A stretch of 56,421 nucleotides of DNA from Candidatus Gastranaerophilales bacterium (GCA_016280955.1 JAEEHV010000090.1:1-56421), one strand, 5' to 3'. Shown: positions 46,104 to 55,593, counted from the stretch's first letter. Notes: generated by a model from the letters alone, not told the origin. Numbers and translations: made by a program.

Positions 46104-47623
46104 AAAACTTCTTTTTCATTTTTGTATGTTACATATCCTAAAGGTGCAGCAGGCGGTTTTCTCAGGTATTTGCCGTGTGTATAAACTACTCCTACCTTAG
46201 ATGGCAGAGTTGCTGAAGAATATTTTCTTGCAAGTTTACAACACTCAAAAAGAATATCTTCATTCGGTTCTTTTCCGTTTGTTTTCAGCAGTATATGTGA
46301 GCCGGCACAGGTTCTTGTATGAAACCAAATATCATCATCTTTCATAAGTTTTGATATTATAAAATCGTTTTGTTTATTATTTTTTCCTATATATATATCA
46401 AAATCTTTTATATTTATTTTTTCAACTGCAGGTTTCACTTTATCTTTGCTTTTTTGTACTTCAATTCCTAATTCGTATTTAATTTCCTCCATATCTGCAA
46501 TTTTTTTAGAGGAATTAATGCTGTAAAGAATATTTTCTAGGTATTCTTTTTCAATATTTAATTCTGAAAGAAGTGCTTCGGATTTTTCTTTTGTCGTTTT
46601 TGATTTTGTATAAAGCTTGTAATATCTCTGAGCATTTTCACTCAAAGTTTTTGTTTCATCCAGTTCAATTATAATATTTTTATTATTAATGTAATCGAAA
46701 ACTTCTATATTTTTCATGTAGTCTTTTTTTTGATACAAATTTGCTGTCAGCAAATCTCCAAACAGCTTATATTTGTCAGTGTTATCTCTTTTTTTTAGCA
46801 CCAGAGAAATTTTTGATATCGAATTTTTTGTTTTTTTTAGTTTTTTGTTAACTATATCAGAAAGTTTTTCTTTCTCCAGATTCAAAATAATACTTTCCTG
46901 AATTGAGGCATAATAATTATCAAGCATATCGCTTACAGAGTTTTGGGGAACGGAATTTTCAATTAATTCACTAAAAAGAGTGTATCTGTCATCTTTTATA
47001 GCCGGTGAATAAGATGTTGTTGTCAAATAATTATTAATTTTATCCTGAGAAAGATTTGTAAACTGTAATTTCAACTCGTTAGAAAGTGTTATATCTTTAT
47101 TGGCAGGCGGATAAATATATTTCAATCCTCCCTGAAGTTCTCTGTACCGGCTTTTTTCAGAACCGACATTGTGAGCACATCCTATAATAACTGAATTGTC
47201 TTTGTTATATAAAATTATGTTGGAATGTTTGCCCATAAGTTCTACAGCAAGACAAAGCAGATGTTTTTCAGAAAGTTCATCTAAAGTTTCAAAATGCAGT
47301 TCTAAAATTCTTTCTTTTTCAACTGCAACCGCATCAGAAATTTTGGCTCCTTCAAGGTATTTTCTGAGAAGCATACAAAACATAGGTGGTTTTTTTGGAA
47401 TCATAATTGAACGTTTTGCTTCGTTTTCAGAACTCATAAATGATATATGATACATTTGCGGATTGATATTTATGTATAACTTTTTCTGTTTTCCGTTATT
47501 TCTGAGAGAAAAAATAAAATCCCGTCTTGTCGGTTGCTGAATCTTTTGCAAGCGCGCACCGATAAAAAAATCAATATTTTCGGCTAAAAATGCTTTCAGG
47601 GTTAAAAAATCAATATTAATCAT
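46097..47623 (-). CDS. rqcH: RqcH/NFACT ribosome quality-control protein
   Basis: 508 residues, slightly short. The NFACT-N domain begins MINIDFLTLKAFLAENIDFFIGARLQKIQQ; the signature CLAVELMGKHSNIILYN follows. A long coiled coil covers about 280-380, then the NFACT-R (DUF814) domain reads FDIYIGKNNKQND...DDIWFHTRTCAGSHILLKT and CKLARKYSSATLPSKVGVVYTHGKYLRKPP. It binds split 60S/50S subunits and recruits alanyl-tRNA for C-terminal tailing. The Asp-Arg pair of B. subtilis RqcH appears here as Glu-Arg (KERIL). Its start overlaps the small gene upstream by four bases (ATGA). Confidence 0.9.
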   Translation of the reverse strand: MINIDFLTLKAFLAENIDFFIGARLQKIQQPTRRDFIFSLRNNGKQKKLYININPQMYHISFMSSENEAKRSIMIPKKPPMFCMLLRKYLEGAKISDAVAVEKERILELHFETLDELSEKHLLCLAVELMGKHSNIILYNKDNSVIIGCAHNVGSEKSRYRELQGGLKYIYPPANKDITLSNELKLQFTNLSQDKINNYLTTTSYSPAIKDDRYTLFSELIENSVPQNSVSDMLDNYYASIQESIILNLEKEKLSDIVNKKLKKTKNSISKISLVLKKRDNTDKYKLFGDLLTANLYQKKDYMKNIEVFDYINNKNIIIELDETKTLSENAQRYYKLYTKSKTTKEKSEALLSELNIEKEYLENILYSINSSKKIADMEEIKYELGIEVQKSKDKVKPAVEKINIKDFDIYIGKNNKQNDFIISKLMKDDDIWFHTRTCAGSHILLKTNGKEPNEDILFECCKLARKYSSATLPSKVGVVYTHGKYLRKPPAAPLGYVTYKNEKEVLV

Positions 47624-47889
47624 CTGTATCCCCTGTAGCTGTTTCTTGTGTTTGTATAATTATATAATTTATTATTGTAATTTGAATAGTTCATGTGTAT
47701 TCTGTTTCTTGTGGCATAATTCGCCTGCGATTGCCAGTAAGGAACAACCCTGTTGTTAACCTGCCGGTTATAATTATTTCTGTATGAACTTGCCCGCATT
47801 GTCTGATATACGGCATTGTTAATTGAAGCCGGATATGCGGGAAGAAATGATAGTAAACAAATTAACAACAGAACTTTTTTCATAGCCAT
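47620..47889 (-). CDS. Small secreted Asn/Tyr/Arg-rich protein
   Basis: 89 residues. A Sec signal (KKVLLLICLLSFLPAYPA) precedes a mature part dominated by Asn, Tyr, Arg and Ser (SSYRNNYNRQVNNRV, MNYSNYNNKLYNYTNTRN). No domain is recognised; the composition suggests a disordered, surface-attached or adhesive peptide. It overlaps rqcH by an ATGA, which is odd for a secreted protein next to a ribosome rescue factor. Confidence 0.6.
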   Translation of the reverse strand: MAMKKVLLLICLLSFLPAYPASINNAVYQTMRASSYRNNYNRQVNNRVVPYWQSQANYATRNRIHMNYSNYNNKLYNYTNTRNSYRGYR

Positions 47890-47898
47890 ATTATAGCA

Positions 47899-50800
47899 TT
47901 AAATATTTGAATTAATTATTCTGTCCACACAGGCTTTTGGTGAATACTGCCATTCCCGTGCGGATATTCTTGATACTTTCAAGCCGGTGCGTTCAATGAT
48001 TGCCTGTTTTTTCATATTAGAGATACGGCATACTGTTTTATCTTCAACACCGTCGCATTCAACTACAAATTTGTTATCTACAAGCAAATCAATGCTCAAA
48101 CCTGCAATATTAACACCGCATGTAACTTCATGTCCTAATTGTCTGAAGGTATCAGCCACTTCTTTTTCAAATGCATTTTTGTAAATATTTTCATCAAATT
48201 CATTGGACTGACTTAATTTATATCTGTCTTCATATTCCTGAACAGTGCCGAGGTAACTTCTTAAAATGCCTTCAGGCAGTTCTCTCGGATTTTTCGATAT
48301 AAAGTTTATCATTTGATATCTTGCTCTGGTTATGGCAACATTAAACAGGTTTGGTTTTTGCAGGAAGATTAAACTTTGCGGATAACTGTTATTTGCATAA
48401 GCCCAGGATATTAGTATAATATCTCTTTCATCGCCCTGGAAAGTATGTGCGGTACCAATTTCTATCTGGTGTTTTTCCATCATGTGTTCTGTCAAAACTT
48501 TTGCAACAGATATTTTTAGTTGTTCAACCTGTGCTCTGAACGGCGAAATTATACCTATTGAAACAGGATGTTCAGGGTTCTTTCTTTCATCTTCTACTAC
48601 AATTTCGTGCAGACGTTTAACCAGTGCTTCTATTTCAGGCAAATTCCTTGTTGCATCAAAATCTACTTTTCCGTCAGGAACAACAACCGTTTCAAGAACT
48701 TTGCGTGAATTGTCGTTTCTCCTCATTACACGGATTCTGTTTCCGTAAAATTCTTTATTTGAATAACTTATAATAGGTGGCAAACTTCTGAAATGTTCAT
48801 CAAGTAATACCGGATGCATTGAATAGTAGTTTGCCAAATCAAACATAGAGTTTGTTCTGAATCTCCACATAAGCTGGTATCTGTCACCAATTCCGTACTG
48901 TGACATGAATGACTGTTCTTTTGCTTTTTCCAGAAAAGAAAGATGCGGTAATTGTTTGTCGTCACCTACAACAACAGCTTTCTTTGCCCTGAATAATATA
49001 GGGAAACAACTTGCTATGTCGCATTGAGATGCTTCATCAATTATTGCAACATCAAACAGCCCCGGTTTTAAAGGCAGAGAACCGGATGCTGCATAAGTTG
49101 TAACGCACCAGCAAGGGAATGCTTCCATAAGAGGTTTAAAATCTTCCTGCTCAAGCAGTCTGCTTTGAAGATTTTTCTTTCTTTCGGTCAGTGATTTTGA
49201 GTGTACAAAAAGTCTCTGACGCTTAACAGGATCGTGCATTAGTCCCTGAAGTGCCTCTTTGCGTTTGCTTCTTAAAATATTGATTGCAAGTTTACCCTGC
49301 TTTTTCTTTAATGTTCGGATTTGTTCCGAAATAACATGAATGTTTCCGGTTTTTTGAATCTCTGCTTCAATTTTTCGAGCTTCATATATAAGTTTTATAA
49401 ATTCTAATTCGGTTTGAAGTATTGAAAGATTTTCGTTGTTAACGGTAAAGTCTTTTATTCCGAGAATTTTCTTTATGTTATTTATAGCCGTAAAGTTTTT
49501 TATTCCTGCAAAAATACCGGATTTTTCCTGATTTGCTGACAAATCATAGATGGTGCTTTCTATTGTAGAAATTTCGTCACCTTTTAAATCACGGGTTATA
49601 TATAAGTGATTTGAATGCTGAGGTTGTTCAAGTTTAATGCGTTCATTTACCCCTGTCCATTGTTCCTCAAGTTTTATAATTTTTTCCGCCTTCTTTTCCA
49701 AATCGGAAATTGTTTTCAGAAGTTCTTCCATATCAGTAACGCTGCAGAAAATTGTATCATCCATTCCCTCGTTAATATTAATTTTTTCTGCAAGCAAGTC
49801 CTGAAGTTGCATTGAAAGTTCTCTCTGGTAATTTAGTCTGCCGGCTCTTAATGCGAGGAACGGAGCACCAAGTTCATTTAGTCTTTCTGCAACAACATCA
49901 ACCGCTTTATCCATTCTTGATGCAATTAAAACGGTCTTTCCGTTTGCAATAAGATGTGCCGCAAGGTTAACAATAGTTTGAGATTTACCGGTTCCGGGAG
50001 GCCCGAAAACGGATACCAATCTTGAATTTTCAACGTTTTTGATTACGTTTAATTGTGCATCCGAGAGTGATAAAGGTGTTACGGGAAAGAAGTTTTCCAG
50101 TGTTTTTTGCTGTGAATCAACAGGTTTTGATTGAGTGTATTCTTCATTTATTATATTCAATACTGTTTCACGATAAACACCGCTCGGCTTTTCCGCAATT
50201 TGAGTAAGTTCGTGTAAAACTCCGGCAGTAGCGGACGGTCGTTTGGTCAAAATAATTGCACACTGATTTGTAATATTTATTTTTTCAAGTTTTATTGCCT
50301 GTTTCTTTATTAATTCATTTTCCCGTTCTTCTGCTTCAATTATTTCATCAATATTTTCCGAAGTAATTCTTTCGTTATAAAAATCTTTTGATATATTATC
50401 TTCTTCTACCTTGATTCCCGTATCAAGTGAAATATCAATATCAGGTACTATTGATTTTAATGTGGTTAGAAATATATCCAGTTTTTCCTGAGTAATCGGA
50501 ACGGACGGAACAACGTCCAAAAGCCCTTCCAGCAGAGATTCCGTTTCATCTTCATCATCTGATTTTTTCATTAATGCCGTTAAAGCACCGGTATTAAGTG
50601 AAATAAATTCATCGGTGAGCATACAATTTATGTTTACACCATTTCTTTCAAGGTGACAGGGGGTATATAGAAGCGGAGTCAGGAACTCATTTTTTCTTCC
50701 GGATTTGCTTTTTCCTGTGAGGAATAAATATCCGTAAATAAGATACTTGTCTTTTTGGCTTGTGTCAGCCTGAATCATAAGCTCGGTAATTTTGGAATCC

Positions 50801-51012
50801 GAGCCGTCAAGCTTTAGATATTCCAAACCCTGAGTAAAGAGAGTGTCCTCTTCGTTAAGAAAAATCCATTTGTTATCTTTATCAGCCTTTAAGTTTCTGA
50901 AGGTTGAACTTTTAACTTCTTCTCTTACACAATCGTGAAGATATTGGCTGAGTTTTTTAATAAAACTGTTATTAAATGCTGAATTAATAGCTCTGGTTGC
51001 TTCCTGTAACAT
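47899..51012 (-). CDS. SF1 helicase with C-terminal nuclease domain
   Basis: 1037 residues from an ATG at 51012 with AGAGGGG upstream; an extension to a TTG at 51042 is unsupported. Walker A is GPPGTGKSQ (337-345). DEASQ (Walker B), VVGDDKQLPHLS, MWRFRT, and the C-terminal RecA motifs GTAHTFQGDERDIILIS and NVAITRAR follow. The last 100 residues are a DUF559/Vsr-type PD-(D/E)XK fold (SIDLLVDNKFVVECDG). This arrangement is found in DNA-repair or defence-type helicases of the DUF4011/Dna2-Nam7 group. A coiled coil covers 400-520. Role unknown; it could be antiviral or repair. Confidence 0.88.
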   Translation of the reverse strand: MLQEATRAINSAFNNSFIKKLSQYLHDCVREEVKSSTFRNLKADKDNKWIFLNEEDTLFTQGLEYLKLDGSDSKITELMIQADTSQKDKYLIYGYLFLTGKSKSGRKNEFLTPLLYTPCHLERNGVNINCMLTDEFISLNTGALTALMKKSDDEDETESLLEGLLDVVPSVPITQEKLDIFLTTLKSIVPDIDISLDTGIKVEEDNISKDFYNERITSENIDEIIEAEERENELIKKQAIKLEKINITNQCAIILTKRPSATAGVLHELTQIAEKPSGVYRETVLNIINEEYTQSKPVDSQQKTLENFFPVTPLSLSDAQLNVIKNVENSRLVSVFGPPGTGKSQTIVNLAAHLIANGKTVLIASRMDKAVDVVAERLNELGAPFLALRAGRLNYQRELSMQLQDLLAEKININEGMDDTIFCSVTDMEELLKTISDLEKKAEKIIKLEEQWTGVNERIKLEQPQHSNHLYITRDLKGDEISTIESTIYDLSANQEKSGIFAGIKNFTAINNIKKILGIKDFTVNNENLSILQTELEFIKLIYEARKIEAEIQKTGNIHVISEQIRTLKKKQGKLAINILRSKRKEALQGLMHDPVKRQRLFVHSKSLTERKKNLQSRLLEQEDFKPLMEAFPCWCVTTYAASGSLPLKPGLFDVAIIDEASQCDIASCFPILFRAKKAVVVGDDKQLPHLSFLEKAKEQSFMSQYGIGDRYQLMWRFRTNSMFDLANYYSMHPVLLDEHFRSLPPIISYSNKEFYGNRIRVMRRNDNSRKVLETVVVPDGKVDFDATRNLPEIEALVKRLHEIVVEDERKNPEHPVSIGIISPFRAQVEQLKISVAKVLTEHMMEKHQIEIGTAHTFQGDERDIILISWAYANNSYPQSLIFLQKPNLFNVAITRARYQMINFISKNPRELPEGILRSYLGTVQEYEDRYKLSQSNEFDENIYKNAFEKEVADTFRQLGHEVTCGVNIAGLSIDLLVDNKFVVECDGVEDKTVCRISNMKKQAIIERTGLKVSRISAREWQYSPKACVDRIINSNI

Positions 51013-51180
51013 TATTTTCCCCTCTGTACTTATATAATGCAACCATTATAGCATATTATTACTGCCCGGTAAATGATGTAAACAGTGTAAATTACAATCC
51101 GAAAATTATTTTCAGCAGTTGTAAAATGTTTGCTGGTTAATATTACGACCGGTTTTTAACAACCTGAAATTGAATTGATT

Positions 51181-51468
51181 TTAGTCATCTTTTTTATCCG
51201 AACCGTTAAGTTTGTCTTCGATTTTATCTCCCAGATATGCACCGCCGCAACCGGTACCGACTACTCCTGCCGCTCCGACTAATGCCGGAAGTGCGGCACC
51301 TGCTGTGCATATTGTAAGCAGTCCGCCTATAAGACCAAGCCCAAATCCGTAAAAGGCTCCGCCTCCGCCTTTAAATGACGGTGTGTTTGTGTTCTTGTGA
51401 TGTTTTGGACTGAGTGTTTGTAATCTGTTATTCTGATAATAATTGGTTTGTATAGCTTGAATTCTCAT
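51181..51468 (-). CDS. Leader-type glycine-zipper membrane protein
   Basis: 95 residues from an ATG with AAGGAG upstream; the frame is open to 51516 without signal. Leader MRIQAIQTNYYQNNRLQTLS... with core SFKGG at 31-35, then two Gly-rich hydrophobic segments (FYGFGLGLIGGLLTICTAGAA and VGAAGVVGTGCGGAYLG) and a charged tail. It repeats the plan of the protein at 27108-27389. Confidence 0.7.
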   Translation of the reverse strand: MRIQAIQTNYYQNNRLQTLSPKHHKNTNTPSFKGGGGAFYGFGLGLIGGLLTICTAGAALPALVGAAGVVGTGCGGAYLGDKIEDKLNGSDKKDD

Positions 51469-51837
51469 GCCGTTTACTCCTTTTTTCTGTATTTTTTGTA
51501 CGATTTTAAGGCACATGTATCCCTGTTTTAGCGATAACTGTGATATTTAGTTTTTTATTTAAAGACCATTATTTGCATAGACAATCTACAAAAAAGTTGA
51601 AGACGTTAACTTCTTCAACTTTTCTTGCACACAACACTTTTCTGTTTATTTTTTGATTATTATTCGATAAATAGTATTTTTTGTATAGCATTTTATCCTA
51701 CCTTTTATAATAACCTTAATAGGATTTTAAACAGATTTAAAACGTTTGTAAATACTTTATTTATAAAATGTTATAATTCTTTACACTCTTGTTACTTTAA
51801 CATCAGGCAGAGATAAAATTCATTTATTTTTTACCAA
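51469..51837. other. Intergenic region with one terminator
   Basis: No gene is supported. It holds the terminator at 51592-51623 and otherwise only AT-rich sequence. The plus-strand frame at 51625-51816 has no ribosome binding site and no recognisable features. Confidence 0.5.
51592..51623 (-). terminator. Terminator downstream of 51838-52239
   Basis: AAAAGTTGAAG/CTTCAACTTTT with a T run on the minus strand. Confidence 0.7.
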
Positions 51838-52239
51838 TTATTTTATCAGTTCTTCAGCCGCTTCATAAATATCATCAGGCAAAAAACGGTTATTAAGATT
51901 TATGGCAATTCTTCTTGATTCTACGGTGTTATAGTTGTTTGTTACAGGCTTGCCGATAAAAACTTCTGCTGCCGGTTCTGCCGGTATGCGGCCTGATTTT
52001 AGGGAGTTGGATGCTTTATCTGAGAGTGATACCATTATAGGTTTATCCGGTAAGAATTTTAATCTTGCAGAAAGTCCTCTCATGTTCATAACAAACCAAT
52101 TTAAATCTCCACCCATAGCACAGAATCCTTTTGTCAATTCATTAGTGGTATAAAATTTTGCTTTGAAATTCGGTTTATTGTTTTGTGATAAGTTTTTTGT
52201 GTTTGAATAATAGTTTGCATTTATACTGTTTACTTGCAT
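51838..52239 (-). CDS. Leader-type protein, unknown
   Basis: 133 residues from the ATG at 52239, preceded by AAGGAG; an extension to 52296 is not supported. Leader MQVNSINANYYSNTKNLSQN... with core NFKAK at 24-28. The body is compact (AKFYTTNELTKGFCAMGGDL, FLPDKPIMVSLSDKAS) without a membrane segment. Its N-terminus is the closest relative of the leader at 51181-51468 (both have N-Y-Y at 9-11). Confidence 0.7.
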   Translation of the reverse strand: MQVNSINANYYSNTKNLSQNNKPNFKAKFYTTNELTKGFCAMGGDLNWFVMNMRGLSARLKFLPDKPIMVSLSDKASNSLKSGRIPAEPAAEVFIGKPVTNNYNTVESRRIAINLNNRFLPDDIYEAAEELIK

Positions 52240-52376
52240 AATAAACTCCTTGTACTTATATATAATCCCTATAGTATTGAATATTATTATAACCATAAAT
52301 TTATTACAAGAGATAATTCAGGGTGCATTACCAATTAAAAATATGTAATCAGGTTTTGCAATTTTTGTTTATGTTT

Positions 52377-53990
52377 CTATTTTATAGCACCGGTGTTATC
52401 ATTCTTCTTTATTTTATATTTGATACGGTTTTCTATTTGTTTTTTTCTGATTATATCCAGCCTTTCATTAAGTTCATGTAATTTATCCTGAAGCAGCAAC
52501 AGATAGCTGTGCAGGTTTGATTTCTGAAGATAGTTGTTATCATAAAAATACATTGTTCTGTTTATGTGATTAATTTTATCATTTAAATCTTTTATATTAA
52601 ATCTCAAAAGTTTGTTATAAAGAATAAAAAACGAATTTTCAATTTTATCACCACGCATAACCAGCAGTTGTGTAGCTATGCTGCCGCGTACTTTAGGGAA
52701 ACTGAGCCTTAAATCATATCCTTCCGGAGTAATATTGTCAAATTTGACTGCTGTGGAAGCTAATTTTGTAGAAATACCGTTTTCATTTTTAAACTTTTGG
52801 CTTTTATGCGGCTTTCTTAAATATATTCTCATCTTTGTCCGGTAATTTTCAAAGTTGGAATAAATATCGTCAATAAGGTCTTTATACTTATCCATTGTTG
52901 CAACATTAGAATTGGAACGCATTAATTTTAGTTCTTCCTTTTTGTCAAACCAGTTTTTGGTGTATTCAATAAATTGTTCCATCTCTTTGTTTAAGTCGGT
53001 AAGGTATGAATGCAGATTTGATTCATCAACTTCTTTCTGTGTGTAATAATCGGGAGTTATATAAATTCGGTATGATGAAGTTCCGGAGTTTACATGTTTG
53101 CTTGGAAAGTTCTTCTGAACAGTTTTCATATCTTCTGAAATAACAAACTTTGATTCGTTACCGTTAACATCAGTTACTGTTATTGCATTATGTGTATTAT
53201 ATTTGTATGTTGTACGGAAAAAGCTGATTGATTCACCATTCGCTCCTATGTTTTTAAAACCTATCTTATTAGCTACGGGCTGAGGTAAATAGTTTTTGTA
53301 TTGATTTCTTACTTGATATTTGGTTTTCCCGTCAGTTATTTTTTGGTAGAGTTTTTGTATAATCCTGAATTTTTCATTGATTGATTCAATTAATTTTTCT
53401 TCTTTGGTGCAGATAAGACCGGCATTATCAGGCTTAACTATTTTTCTCGTACGGTGTATGGTTTTTTTTAGATTTTCTGTTTTGTCGGTGGTTGTTTGTT
53501 CAGGAATGAACGGCTGAGGTATTTTCGGCTGCAGACATTCCCGTTTTCCCTCTATTATTTTTCCTTCAACAAAATCAAGAATTTTGCTCATTTCATCTTC
53601 AATATTTGAATCTGAGAACTCACCAACATGGCTATAATTGTTGTTCCTGTTATTTAAGCTAAAATGTCTGTATAATTGATTACTTTCCGGTTCAATAATA
53701 TCAAAATTCAAAAAATCACCGTTTGGTGAAAAAACGTGATAATCAAATTTATTATCGGATATTATAATACCCTCTTGTAAATCTTTACCTATTTGTTTAA
53801 TCCCGACTTCTTTCAGTCTTTGTTCGTTTTGTGATATTAACTTTGAATCAACTTCTTCCAAAAATCTTTCCAGTGAAAAAGAGATGCTTTTTACCTGCGA
53901 TTTAATAAATGTTTGGGCATAGTTTGACAGTGTGCCGAATTTTTTTTGTAAATTTAATTTATTTATTGGTGTAATACTTATAGGATTCAT
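52377..53990 (-). CDS. Long protein with central coiled coils, weak leader
   Basis: 537 residues. The N-terminus MNPISITPINKLNLQKKFGT is a weak form of the leader (F18-G19). Two related halves seem present: both contain a Y-x(n)-NITPEGYDLRL/NGDFLNFDIIEP-type strand region flanked by coiled helices (for example LNKEMEQFIEYTKNWFDKK and MYFYDNNYLQKSNLHSYLLL), and 'SNLHSYL' occurs twice. No known domain. It may be a structural or cell-envelope protein. It is a single-gene unit before a row of small secreted genes. Confidence 0.6.
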   Translation of the reverse strand: MNPISITPINKLNLQKKFGTLSNYAQTFIKSQVKSISFSLERFLEEVDSKLISQNEQRLKEVGIKQIGKDLQEGIIISDNKFDYHVFSPNGDFLNFDIIEPESNQLYRHFSLNNRNNNYSHVGEFSDSNIEDEMSKILDFVEGKIIEGKRECLQPKIPQPFIPEQTTTDKTENLKKTIHRTRKIVKPDNAGLICTKEEKLIESINEKFRIIQKLYQKITDGKTKYQVRNQYKNYLPQPVANKIGFKNIGANGESISFFRTTYKYNTHNAITVTDVNGNESKFVISEDMKTVQKNFPSKHVNSGTSSYRIYITPDYYTQKEVDESNLHSYLTDLNKEMEQFIEYTKNWFDKKEELKLMRSNSNVATMDKYKDLIDDIYSNFENYRTKMRIYLRKPHKSQKFKNENGISTKLASTAVKFDNITPEGYDLRLSFPKVRGSIATQLLVMRGDKIENSFFILYNKLLRFNIKDLNDKINHINRTMYFYDNNYLQKSNLHSYLLLLQDKLHELNERLDIIRKKQIENRIKYKIKKNDNTGAIK

Positions 53991-54140
53991 AATTTATATA
54001 AAAACCGTAAATATATTTTTTGACAGATATTTAACGGAAATTTTAGCTATGAAACAGAATAAGCAAATATATTATAAATACAGTATTAAAAATTATAAAT
54101 GAACTTATTATTGTATTCGTTATAATAATACAATGCAGTG

Positions 54141-54524
54141 TTATTTGGATATAATATTTTTTGGTGAAACCATATAAGTTGCGCCTGTTTCATCAAGGAT
54201 AAATTTTATAGGAACATCATATATTTTAGAACAAGCATTTACAGACCAAAGTTCTTCCCATAGACCTCCAACAACTTGTTGACCTCTGTATTTTAAATTG
54301 TATGGTTGCTTTGTAACTTTAGTGTTAACAATTTTCATGTTTTTACAATTGGCAGCTTTTGTTCCTACAGCCATATATACCGGTCTTAAGGTATCATACT
54401 GTAATTTTTTGTTTGCTACAGATTCACCCGGAAGAGGCAAACTGGTATCATAGCCTTGGGCAAAAACATAACCTCCAACAGAAAAAGTTATGCAAACTAT
54501 TGCTATAAATAATTTTTTTATCAT
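54141..54524 (-). CDS. Small secreted protein
   Basis: 127 residues from the ATG at 54524 with AAGGAAT upstream; the frame extends to 54611 without signal. A Sec signal (MIKKLFIAIVCITFSVGGYVFAQ) is followed by a small domain with two Cys (AANCKNM and NACSKI) that may form a disulfide, GGLWEELWSV and a final strand pair (VPIKFILDETGATYMV). No family recognised. A structured repeat element lies about 30 bases before the start codon. Confidence 0.7.
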   Translation of the reverse strand: MIKKLFIAIVCITFSVGGYVFAQGYDTSLPLPGESVANKKLQYDTLRPVYMAVGTKAANCKNMKIVNTKVTKQPYNLKYRGQQVVGGLWEELWSVNACSKIYDVPIKFILDETGATYMVSPKNIISK

Positions 54525-54552
54525 ATAAAGATTCCTTTTTATATTCTGCAAA

Positions 54553-54655
54553 AATGTCAATGAAGTTACTTTTGACAAGAAAATATTAGCAAATTTAGGT
54601 AATAATTGCAATCTTTTTCACAGGCTGAGATTGCTTATGAAACCTGATACACAAA
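54553..54655 (-). repeat. Two-hairpin element, copy 1
   Basis: Reading the minus strand: stem GCAATCT/AGATTGC (54634-54608), a fixed linker CCTAAATTTGCTAATATTTTC, then stem TGTCAA/TTGACA (54577-54555), ending 30 bases before the ATG at 54524. Copy 2 has changed bases on both sides of both stems so pairing is kept. The linker is nearly unchanged. Confidence 0.7.
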
Positions 54656-54955
54656 TTAACAATAAAAAGTTCTGTTAATATTGTTTTCAGCTAAATATCT
54701 TACAAAGTTACGATATTCTTCTAACTCCGTTTTTTTCTTTTCTAAAATTGCTCTTTCTGCTTCGGTTACAAATCTGTCCGGTTCCTGAACAGTTTTATTT
54801 ATATGATTTTCAGCTAACCAATGAATATATTTTTTAAATTCTGCTGCAGTAACATTATTCCTGTCATATATTATCGGACAGGGCGGTATGTTATTTTTGA
54901 TTTCTTTAGTTTGTTGCGGTTCTGCTAATCTGCGAAATATTTTTAATATTTTCAT
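54656..54955 (-). CDS. Small protein with internal repeat
   Basis: 99 residues. Two similar 25-residue units, FKKYIHWLAENHINKTVQEP and YRNFVRYLAENNINRTFYC, are separated by a charged helix (ERAILEKKKTELEE). N-terminus MKILKIFRRLAEPQQ is basic; there is no membrane segment. The last unit ends at the stop codon. No family recognised. Copy 2 of the hairpin element sits 21 bases before the start, copy 1 just after the stop. Confidence 0.6.
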   Translation of the reverse strand: MKILKIFRRLAEPQQTKEIKNNIPPCPIIYDRNNVTAAEFKKYIHWLAENHINKTVQEPDRFVTEAERAILEKKKTELEEYRNFVRYLAENNINRTFYC

Positions 54956-54975
54956 ACTTAATTCCTAATTAAAAG

Positions 54976-55078
54976 GTGTCGATGAAGTTACTTTCGACAG
55001 GAAAATATTAGCAAATTTAGGTAAAGAATGCAATATTTTTCATAAGTTAATATTGCTTATGAAATTGGACACACAAAC
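54976..55078 (-). repeat. Two-hairpin element, copy 2
   Basis: Reading the minus strand: stem GCAATAT/ATATTGC (55056-55030), the same linker, then stem TGTCGA/TCGACA (54999-54977). Compared with copy 1, a G-C pair became an A-T pair in the first stem and A-T became G-C in the second. It ends 21 bases before the ATG at 54955. Confidence 0.72.
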
Positions 55079-55113
55079 GTATTATAATATTAGGATGATT
55101 TTGGAATACGAGA

Positions 55114-55536
55114 CTAATAACTATTACATAAAGAATTCCAAAAGTTCCCTTTTAAACTAAAGTTGTCATTACTTACCATATTATTGTATATCTCTTGAGC
55201 ACGTTGTTGGCTATGAAAGTCATTTATAAGAATAAATTCACCTGACTTCATATGAAGTTCTATAGAATATGTTACCATCTTATTGCAAAAAGGAATTCCT
55301 CCTCTATCACTATTATGAATATTTTCCCTGATTTCATAGTGCTCAATATCAGATGTTTTGAACCAGTTAATAAATTTAGGATTTCTAAAAAAAACACTTT
55401 TTGAGTAAATAGTACAATTATTATTTGAACATTCAATACTGTGTATAGGCAAAAAACAAAATGCAATAATAACAATTATTAAGATTATTAAAGCAAATTT
55501 ATTTGATATTTCTTTGTTATACCATTTTTGTTGCAT
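55114..55536 (-). CDS. Small membrane-anchored protein with C..CTI motif
   Basis: 140 residues. One N-terminal helix (FALIILIIVIIAFCFLPIHS) anchors it, then IECSNNNCTIYSKSVFF begins a strand-rich domain that ends at residue 140. The order anchor, Cys pair ending C-T-I, hydrophilic loop, and 'MKSGEFILINDFHSQQRAQEIY' matches the protein at 1144-1686 at the pattern level. Both lie close to tRNA genes at the ends of the window. Function unknown. Confidence 0.65.
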   Translation of the reverse strand: MQQKWYNKEISNKFALIILIIVIIAFCFLPIHSIECSNNNCTIYSKSVFFRNPKFINWFKTSDIEHYEIRENIHNSDRGGIPFCNKMVTYSIELHMKSGEFILINDFHSQQRAQEIYNNMVSNDNFSLKGNFWNSLCNSY

Positions 55537-55593
55537 GGTTGACTCTCAACTTTGTTCTTTAAAATGGTCGATTGGATGACTATTTTACCCTTC

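Noticed and set aside
54553..55078. Canonical integron attC sites
   Set aside because: The layout is similar but the expected GTTRRRY/RYYYAAC ends are not visible; kept only as a structural parallel.
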